Part shown: positions 59,201 to 64,000 of the stretch, one piece after another
How positions within the stretch are numbered: position 1 is the first letter of the stretch
Layout of the letters: the number at the start of each line of letters is the position of its first letter
Assembly: GCF_030406405.1 (NCBI RefSeq)
Contig: NZ_JAUEPL010000026.1
Span: 1-64,000 of the forward strand
Origin: Streptomyces ficellus
GTDB lineage: Bacteria; Actinomycetota; Actinomycetes; Streptomycetales; Streptomycetaceae
DNA length: 64,000 nucleotides
Direction of reading: 5' to 3'
The notes under the pieces: model-generated
Seen by the model: the letters and a program-made list of their open reading frames with translations, nothing else
Database searches by the model: none
Told to the model about the DNA's origin: nothing
Program-made: the position numbers and the translations under genes

Positions 59201-61896
59201 TTCATCAGTCCGGTGGCGTCCCACCAGTGGCGGCCGACCTCGTCGGTGATCTGCGGGACGGTGTCGGCGACGGTCGCCGACATGTCACCGCCCGGGGTCG
59301 TCCACGGGGTGGTGGAGTTGGCGTTGTTCCAGGTCGCCGTCGTCTCAGCGAAGTCGCGGGTCAGCGAGTGGAGCTCATAGACCGCGCCATTGGAGTCGCT
59401 GAACGTCTCCGCGCCCCACATGTAGAACGTGTTCTCCAGCACCGTGGCGGTGGTGGGGATGTCGCTGGTGGGGAACTTCAGCACGGCGCGGGTCTTGCCG
59501 TACGTGGCGGAGTTGTTGCCCACGCTCAGCCACGTCTGCGGCTTGTCCAGGGACATCAGGGAGTCATGGTTGGCCGTGGGCTGGGCGGAGGAGAGGGTGG
59601 TGTCCGTCTGGCCCGCCTGGATGATCTTCATCGTCCGGCCGGCCTTGGGGATGCCGACGACCCGGGTCGGTGAGCCGAGCAGCTCGCCGCCCTTGGTCTT
59701 GACGGCCAGCTGGTAGTAGTACGACTTGCCGATCTCGGCCGAGCTGGAGTCCGGGGTCGGTACGGCGGTGGTGTCGGTGTACGTCGTCGCGCTCGCCGCG
59801 ATCGGGGCGATCAGCGTCGCGGCGGACGGCGTGAACGCCTGCTGCGTGGAGCGGTGCAGCTGGTATTCGACGATGTCCAGGCCGCTGTCACCGGTGGTGT
59901 TGCTGTACTTGGCCCACGACAGCTCCGGACCGGTGGAGTGCACCACGGTCGGCGAGTTCAGCGCGGCGCCGACCTTGCCGTAGGTGACCGTCAGGCGCGG
60001 GTAGGTGGAGGTCTCGCCGCCGTAGTCGTTGCCGTCGGCCGCCTCGTAGCGCGGGCCGCCGAGCAGCGTGTTGGCCTCGTCGGTGGCCTTGATGACGAAG
60101 CCGTGGTTGGCGTTGACCCCGGACACCCACCGCTGGACCGTGTCGGTCACCGGGAACTTGTGCCACTGGTTGTAGACGCCCGCCGGCTTGGTTATGGCGG
60201 CCGTGTTCACCAGCCGGACCGAGTCGGCCAGGGTGCGCTTGGTGGCATCACCCGTGTCACCGAGCACGATCTTGCCCGTCGTGCCCTTCGTCCACGGGTA
60301 CTCGGTGGCGTCGAGCACCTTCCACACACCGCCGCTACCGGTCTGGTTGACCGTGTAGCTCTTGCTGCCGCCGTTGTAGTGGACCGTGTACGGGGCCGCG
60401 GTCGCCGCGTCCGACGCGGCGGGGTAGTGCACCTCGGCCCGGTAGGAGTCGCTCTCCGGAACCTTGGGCTGCCAGCTGTAGGACTCGCCCGTCGCGGTGT
60501 TCTTGTTGTACGCGTAGTCGTCGTACGTCGCCGCCCCACCGGTGGTGGTGCCGCGGGGCCACTCACCGACCGCCGCCGTGCCCACCGACCCGTCGTCCAA
60601 AAGGACCGTGGTGGCCGACTGCTCGCCCACCAGGGTGCTGGTGTTGGACCAGGTCGCCGTCGACTCGTCCCAAGCACCGGTCGCCCGGTAGGCACCGATC
60701 GTCACGGCGTTGCCGTTGGTGGTGTGCGGCTGGTCGTAGTACATCTCCAGCCGCGCCGCGTCGATCTTGGTACCCGACGGGATCTCGTCGATCGGGAACT
60801 TGATCAGCGAGCGCGCGGTCCCGGTGTCGGTCTTGCCGGCCGCCAGCCTCCAGGTGGTGTTGAAGTTCACCCCCGGCTGGTCCGACAGCACCATCGCATC
60901 CTGCGACTGCGACGCGTTCGGCGTAACCGTGATCGTCGGGTCGATGACGACCGGGTACTGGCGCTCCTTGGCCGCCAGCCAGGACGCGTCCGGGGTGACC
61001 GTCAGCGTCCAGCCCTTGCCGTTCTTGGCGCGGGCGAGCTTCTGGGTGACCTTGGTGCTGTACGTGCCGCCGGTCGGCGACAGGGTGTCCTTCTTCGCGT
61101 CTGTCATGTACGGCGCGGGGATCACCATCACCGGCGTCTGCGGCGCCTCACCGAACAGCGCGATCGAGCCGTCCTTGCGGACCTCGGGGGTCAGACCCTC
61201 GGTGCCGAGGGTGAAGGTGAACGACACCGGTCCTGCCGGGCGCTCGGCCAGGACGATGTTCTCCTTGACCTGACCGGCGCCGATCACGTACTGAAGGTCC
61301 GCCCCGGGTATGGCGTCCTTGTAGGTGACGGTCGAGCCCTTCGCCTCGGGCTTCAACGCCGCCTTGGCGCCCTGAAGGCCCAGCGTGACCGAGTGGCCGT
61401 CAGGACCCTCGTAGCGCAGCAGCCTGTCCGGGCTCGTACCGAAGGAACTGCGGCCGCTGTTGGTGGTGTTGGCGAAGCCCTTGCCGTCGCCGGCGGGCTT
61501 GACCGCCGGGTCGATCGGCTTCCACGACGAGCCCGAGCGGTACGAGGTCGGCTCGGCCGACAGCTCCGCCTGCACCCGCCCGTCCGACAACTGCCAAAAG
61601 CGCGCCTGCGAAGTGCGCTTGTCGGTCAGCTCCTTGACCCGCTTGGGCGCGGGCTCCGCAGTGCCCTTGGGCAGCTTTTCACGGCTGGGTATCTCCAGCT
61701 TCCCGCCCACGGGCGGGGCCGCCGCGGGTGCCGGTTCGTCGTCCGAGAACCAGCCGGCGATGGTGTCGACAACGCCCTTGTCGTCGCCGTCACCTGTCGC
61801 TCCCGGTGGGGCCGCATAGGCGATCTGCGGCAGTAGCGTGCCCGCCACCGCCGCGACCACCACACAGGAGACGTATCTCCTGTACGGAATCTTCAC
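53209..61896 (-). CDS. Large secreted RHS/YD-repeat protein with a C-terminal toxin-like tip
   Basis: About 2,895 residues from GTG 61896, which follows GAAGGG by seven bases; ATG 61923 is an alternative. A signal peptide (VVVAAVAGTLLPQIAYA) leads to a DNRLRE-type domain, a golvesin-like domain (nt ~60,210-60,500), a fibronectin-like segment and a second DNRLRE domain. A long RHS shell of YD repeats (nt ~58,300-54,000) has a second golvesin-like domain inserted at nt ~55,445-55,850. The shell closes with FRDYSPGLNRFTTRDMY and YAFTGGNPTSFIELDGH. The last 259 residues (nt 53,988-53,212) are unlike the shell: a Cys-containing linker, then HEYNTGKPVGTWHVEKASN and a helical tail ending DPYGFTDPPEP. 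Polymorphic toxins have this layout. Confidence 0.85.
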   Translation of the reverse strand: MKIPYRRYVSCVVVAAVAGTLLPQIAYAAPPGATGDGDDKGVVDTIAGWFSDDEPAPAAAPPVGGKLEIPSREKLPKGTAEPAPKRVKELTDKRTSQARFWQLSDGRVQAELSAEPTSYRSGSSWKPIDPAVKPAGDGKGFANTTNSGRSSFGTSPDRLLRYEGPDGHSVTLGLQGAKAALKPEAKGSTVTYKDAIPGADLQYVIGAGQVKENIVLAERPAGPVSFTFTLGTEGLTPEVRKDGSIALFGEAPQTPVMVIPAPYMTDAKKDTLSPTGGTYSTKVTQKLARAKNGKGWTLTVTPDASWLAAKERQYPVVIDPTITVTPNASQSQDAMVLSDQPGVNFNTTWRLAAGKTDTGTARSLIKFPIDEIPSGTKIDAARLEMYYDQPHTTNGNAVTIGAYRATGAWDESTATWSNTSTLVGEQSATTVLLDDGSVGTAAVGEWPRGTTTGGAATYDDYAYNKNTATGESYSWQPKVPESDSYRAEVHYPAASDAATAAPYTVHYNGGSKSYTVNQTGSGGVWKVLDATEYPWTKGTTGKIVLGDTGDATKRTLADSVRLVNTAAITKPAGVYNQWHKFPVTDTVQRWVSGVNANHGFVIKATDEANTLLGGPRYEAADGNDYGGETSTYPRLTVTYGKVGAALNSPTVVHSTGPELSWAKYSNTTGDSGLDIVEYQLHRSTQQAFTPSAATLIAPIAASATTYTDTTAVPTPDSSSAEIGKSYYYQLAVKTKGGELLGSPTRVVGIPKAGRTMKIIQAGQTDTTLSSAQPTANHDSLMSLDKPQTWLSVGNNSATYGKTRAVLKFPTSDIPTTATVLENTFYMWGAETFSDSNGAVYELHSLTRDFAETTATWNNANSTTPWTTPGGDMSATVADTVPQITDEVGRHWWDATGLMKSWVKTPANNKGVIVKLKDESTTGPQERTLFLSAEAADPQLRPYMRVIYVDATTEDTYYAPTTPARMTPNSTYTVDFTVTNTTATAWAAGERELSYTWKLPDGTDVTTGGNQLSTAIPALLPGKSATIKAQVNTAINSDSGNKRREYVLGWDVRKVADGTWLSAGTGGIPPLKQNVAIEDPTSDQLGLEKFYSYTGKNTGAGSTVMNNLASGNSVWSYNAFTNPGRGLATFGRFTYNSLDTSDTVLGHGWSGQVSAPVRLGAPLDFHPNPNPTEIRLPDGDGTTHVFRKQDDGTWKAPSGVHYKVTPKAGLECSPSKDPTPDAWTLTRPDGTRVLFGCDGYVTSVVDKNGNTQTYTYEERKSNNKPIKFLTYVTDPAGRQSVTVEYYRKGDASYEYINDSGAKVSGTTLNNSKIYDHVKSMTDISGRKISFYYTDKGLLGQFTDGEGSSQPKVFAFTYDATQGNKNVKLVKVTDPRGNPSNMAYYAPQAGDDPKYHWWTKTITDRLNGPTGFAYAVNVTNTKFTDTKVTDAENHMSTYVTDDFGRPVQTINAKSQSSKMSWDADNNVTYLEENNGAKTAYCYDTKTGYPLWQRDAENNKAGVPPASDCAPGSYPTNAQKFEYQTRLDGFSADLYRKTSPEGRTWQFGYDSFGNLKTVTDPKGVATTGTAGDYTTSYEYDAYGHMTKAIDANGNATTNSGFGPTGYPATITDALNKSTSYVYDARGQVTEVTDALGKKITQTYDTFGRPLVRTVPKDQAAGVLITAPAPEYDANDNVTKTTAPNGAVSTAVYDSADEVVSATAPADTATSGERKTTYTYDKVGNLKTTTQPKGSLTTTDATDYVTTNNYDEIYQLTSVVNAVGDKVSYVYDSVGNVIKAVDPKKNATADPEDFTTKTDYDLNHRPTVSTDAAGKVTKRSYDKDSLVVSATDAENNTTLITYDERGKQAEIRAPHDGTSTVLYRSTKFEYDQVGNVTKVTTPRGTQTAATDDFAARTEYDVLNRPVKQYQPYDPADVRYNKADVYSETLYDAVGRVSKTSLPPSDGQTVRNDTSYAYFDNGWVKSTTDPWDIVASYDYNELGRQTARTLTSAGGSSDRTMAWTYYPDGKLRSKSDDGVPVGKSVVLVDNSDTQHTSSTGTWSSGTIAGQQGYDHRTHVSGIGTDAFTWTLNIPKDGTYTAYVKYPKVTGAATAATYTLTHGITTEPPVTKDQNAGTGTWVSLGSYSLKQGNNAQLKLEQSGTGAVVADGVKLVRDTTGETDSEKKSFAYVYDVNGNVTTIDDTSSGAKIDKYTIAYTGLNQVQTMSEALTGQEKKTTSYTYDANGQPETVTHPDQFSRYTYDLRELVKTVSVGKTASDPSPKVTSYTYTDRGQKLKETKANGNSVDYTYFHDGALKSTGEVKGNGTLVASHTYAYDPNGNKAQDVAKKMSADDHSAYLSSTTDYTYDPADRLAKSVKTGNGAATETYVHDDNANVISQSVQGKTTTYSYDRNRLLSSTTSGTTFSYNYDPFGRQESVTGGGKVLERSVYDGFDHVVESIKLTDTGATSTTKYTYDPLDRTSQKIVDGKATTFNYLGMTSEVLGEEVAGTLTKSYQYSPWGERLSQVKHNGDGTTEEGYYGYNSHTDVETLTGADGDTRATYGYTAFGKDDESEFTGIDKPNGVDPTKESYNPYRFNAKRWDAQSGTYDMGFRDYSPGLNRFTTRDMYNGALADMSLGTDPLTSNRYAFTGGNPTSFIELDGHAPCAEGIRDVCGGGSTTSGAFCFVCATNYNPGMAKPRAHMPKVESEGLRNIIKELYARDIVADSDVTGDGRTATALIHEYNTGKPVGTWHVEKASNKMAGLASLLEKDRKARLDGGNGLLSEADLKVARAEATDLWNALNSRDVAGTVTAHVQNTPETLKAVTRNRESILKSQAVSDLTGQAFEQHHPKAAPRATGEPTKLSGGFKTFGIGIVGGIGSVAQAPSYVREYGWKQGAWEMFKDAFDPYGFTDPPEPQIA

Positions 61897-62171
61897 ATCG
61901 ATGCCCTTCACATGTGTGCCCATTTCGACGCATACGAAAAAGGCACACGGGACGAGCCGGTACGGGGGTTCCCGGACCGGCTTTGCATACAGCGGCGTGG
62001 TTTCTAATCAGTGATCTGACGGCAAGTCAACCGTTTACGCAATTCGGACAGTTCGCTGGGGAAACGGGCGCCGATTCGCCCGATTTCTCCGGTCGCTCGC
62101 GCCGGATCGGACGCGTGGTGTATAACCGCCCAGTTCCGCACCGAACTCATTTCACGGAAAGCCGAACTCCC

Positions 62172-62609
62172 ATGGCATCCAGCACGGAATCCGAAAAGCG
62201 CGGCCCGGACCGGCGCGGTCTGGCGATCGCCGGTGCCGTCCTGCTCGCCTGCGGCGGTCTCGTCGGCTATGGCGTCCTGAACACCGAGGAGAAGCCGGAG
62301 CCCGCGGCCGTCCCGACCGCCGAGGTCACCTATGAAGTCACCGGGACCGGCACCGTTGAAATTTCGTACGCGGGGGGTGCCGGAAACGGCGCGGTGGTGG
62401 TGGAAAAGGCCATCACCCTGCCCTGGAAGAAAACCGTCCAGGTACCGGTCGGATCCTCGCCGAGCATCGGCGTCATCCTGGACGGCAAGGGCGGCGAGGC
62501 CGGTTGCACGCTCGCCGTCCGCGGCAAGCACGTGCAACGCGCCACCGCCGCGGGCACGTACGGGCGGGCCACGTGCGCCGGACCCGAATTGACCGCGACC
62601 ACATCGTAG
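62172..62609 (+). CDS. MmpS-like membrane-anchored protein
   Basis: A 145-residue protein with one N-terminal membrane helix (LAIAGAVLLACGGLVGYGVL) and an exported domain of MmpS type: TYEVTGTGTVEISYAGGAG, ITLPWKKTVQVPVG, GCTLAVRGKHVQ and ATCAG near the end, with two Cys that could pair. In mycobacteria MmpS proteins assist RND-type exporters; in Streptomyces similar small proteins stand alone. The ATG at 62172 is preceded by a weak GGAAAG. The 275-base spacer upstream separates it from the divergent RHS gene and shows no gene. Confidence 0.75.
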   Translation: MASSTESEKRGPDRRGLAIAGAVLLACGGLVGYGVLNTEEKPEPAAVPTAEVTYEVTGTGTVEISYAGGAGNGAVVVEKAITLPWKKTVQVPVGSSPSIGVILDGKGGEAGCTLAVRGKHVQRATAAGTYGRATCAGPELTATTS

Positions 62610-62661
62610 AAATCGCTGAAGTGAATTCTCAGCACGCCAACCCTTTTGAGGAGTGGGGCAT

Positions 62662-64000
62662 TTGAGCCCGCGACGCAATGCGCACGCGTACAAACCACTG
62701 AGCCTGAAGCGCAGAGCCTGGCTGACCGTCGGCGCTGTCGTCCTCGGTGGTGCCGGAATGGTGACCGTTGCCGTCGCCGGGCCGTCCGGCGAACAGGGCA
62801 AGGGGCCGGCCGAGCGGCCGTCGAAGCTGCGGACGCTCGGGCTGGGCGAGGGCAAGGCCGGCGAGCGGACGCTGCCGAGCACCGAGACCGAGGAGTTCTC
62901 GCTCATCGGCATCGGCTGGGGCGACGCGAAGCACAAGGTGACCGGTGACGCGAAGGTGCGTACCCGGGACGCCGTCACCGGCAAGTGGACCGCCTGGCAG
63001 CCGCTGGACCTGGACTCCCACCTCCCGGATGGTGCGGAGGTCCCGGAGCGCGGGGCGTCCGAGCCCACGTGGGTCGGCCCGTCCACCGCCGTCCAGGTCA
63101 AGGTGACCTCCGGGAAGCCGCTGCCCAAGGACCTGAAGCTGCACCTGGTCGACCCGGGCGTCACCGCCACCGAGTCGGCGAACGGGGCGGCGCTGCCGCG
63201 CGGCCGCGAGTCGTTCGCGGCGCAGAACGCGGCGTTCGCGGTCGAGGGGACCGTCGCGGAGACCACCGAGCCGGCGCCCACGGAGCCCACGCCGACGGCC
63301 ACGGAGACGACGGCCACGGCGACGCCCACCGCCACCGACACCTCCACGGCCTCCCCGACGCCCACCGCGACCGACACCGTGACCCCGACTCCGACGCCGA
63401 CCGCCACCACCCCGGTCCCGCCGCCGTCGACCGTCAACCGGCCGCCGATCATCTCGCGCGCCCAGTGGGGCGCCGACGAGTCGATCGTCGACGACCCGCC
63501 GGAGTACCTGGACAAGATCCAGGCGGTGTTCGTCCACCACACCGTCGACACCAACAACTACAGCTGCGCCCAGTCCCCCGCGATGGTCCGCGCGATCATG
63601 ACGTACCACGTGAAGACCGAGGGCTGGAACGACCTGGGCTACAACTTCCTGGTCGACAAGTGCGGCCGCGTCTTCGAGGGCCGCGGCGGCGGCGTCGACC
63701 TGCCGGTCAAGGGCGCGCACACCTACGGCTTCAACAGCTACTCCACCGGTATCGCCTTCCTCGGCGACTTCGAGGGCGACGCCGCCGCGGGCAAGCCCGC
63801 CGGCAGGCCGTCCCGGGCCGCGCTGGAGTCGGCCGCCCGCGTGGCCGCCTGGAAGCTCGGGCAGTACGGCGGCGACCCCAAGGGCAAGGTCACGCTGACC
63901 GCCCAGGGCAACACCGGTGTGTGGGACCAGGGCGAGAGCGCCACGATCAACGTCATCTCCGGTCACCGGGACGCCTTCGCGACCGCCTGCCCCGGCAAGA
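62662..64000 (+). CDS. Peptidoglycan-recognition protein / N-acetylmuramoyl-L-alanine amidase (partial, cut by window end)
   Basis: The first 446 codons of an exported amidase; no stop lies inside the window. TTG 62662 follows GAGGAG at eight bases. A membrane or signal segment (AWLTVGAVVLGGAGMVTVAVAG) is followed by a ~140-residue domain common to Streptomyces PGRPs (FSLIGIGWGDAKHKVTGDAKVRTRD). A Thr/Pro linker of PTATDT-type repeats leads to the PGRP/amidase_2 domain (from about nt 63,440). Zinc-site residues are visible: VFVHHTV, the Tyr of GYNFLVDKCGRVFEGRGGG, and GHRDAFATACPGK. Confidence 0.9.
   Translation, partial: MSPRRNAHAYKPLSLKRRAWLTVGAVVLGGAGMVTVAVAGPSGEQGKGPAERPSKLRTLGLGEGKAGERTLPSTETEEFSLIGIGWGDAKHKVTGDAKVRTRDAVTGKWTAWQPLDLDSHLPDGAEVPERGASEPTWVGPSTAVQVKVTSGKPLPKDLKLHLVDPGVTATESANGAALPRGRESFAAQNAAFAVEGTVAETTEPAPTEPTPTATETTATATPTATDTSTASPTPTATDTVTPTPTPTATTPVPPPSTVNRPPIISRAQWGADESIVDDPPEYLDKIQAVFVHHTVDTNNYSCAQSPAMVRAIMTYHVKTEGWNDLGYNFLVDKCGRVFEGRGGGVDLPVKGAHTYGFNSYSTGIAFLGDFEGDAAAGKPAGRPSRAALESAARVAAWKLGQYGGDPKGKVTLTAQGNTGVWDQGESATINVISGHRDAFATACPGK

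Noticed and set aside
59854..61836. A 660-codon plus-strand frame antisense to the RHS gene
   Set aside because: The RHS frame has clear domains and a signal peptide here; the antisense frame is Val/Arg/Gly-rich and resembles nothing.

Overview
The window is chromosomal DNA from a high-GC actinomycete, almost certainly a Streptomyces. The base composition, frequent GTG and TTG starts, GTGA/ATGA stop-start overlaps and gene content all point there. The order sigQ-afsQ1-afsQ2, the nucleoside uptake and salvage genes, and the NeuB/NeuA-type wall-polymer genes match my memory of the S. coelicolor SCO4865-SCO4920 neighbourhood, although I could not align anything. No rRNA, tRNA or CRISPR array was seen.

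Bases 1-13,000 and 18,300-32,600 hold a dispersed nucleoside catabolism network. It comprises a DeoR-family regulator, an LpdA-like quinone reductase, purine nucleoside phosphorylase, a phosphosugar mutase, deoC with two aldehyde dehydrogenase-like genes, uridine kinase, adenosine deaminase, thymidine phosphorylase, cytidine deaminase and a BMP-type nucleoside ABC transporter. Six copies of one 12-bp palindrome (CTACGCGCGTAG or a near match) lie just upstream of six of these transcription units and form a candidate shared operator. Between the two halves sit the AfsQ signalling cluster (sigQ, afsQ1, afsQ2, a lipoprotein; about 13,100-16,800), a VanZ-like gene and a PspC-domain gene. Further along are a LysR/MFS pair, an L,D-transpeptidase and an ECF sigma factor.

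Bases 34,250-41,400 carry a divergent wall-glycan cluster: a nonulosonate synthase, a cytidylyltransferase-HAD fusion and four transferase-like proteins. The content suggests a Kdn/sialic-acid-like polymer such as teichulosonic acid. A methylmalonyl-CoA-mutase-like large subunit and another L,D-transpeptidase follow. Two tandem paralogous pairs of an ECF sigma factor and a one-pass membrane protein occupy 44,600-48,400.

Bases 48,400-62,000 are accessory. They hold an XRE/DUF397 pair, a beta-propeller protein, and a decayed stretch with a broken SUKH-type gene and an ISL3 transposase fragment. Next comes a small probable immunity gene, followed by a gene for a roughly 2,900-residue secreted RHS/YD-repeat protein whose last ~260 residues look like an exchangeable toxin tip. 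The immunity gene is visibly poorer in GC than its surroundings. The window ends with an MmpS-like gene and a peptidoglycan-recognition amidase cut by the right edge.

Several unrelated short tandem repeats (13, 26, 28-30 and 84 bp units) sit at gene ends and in spacers.
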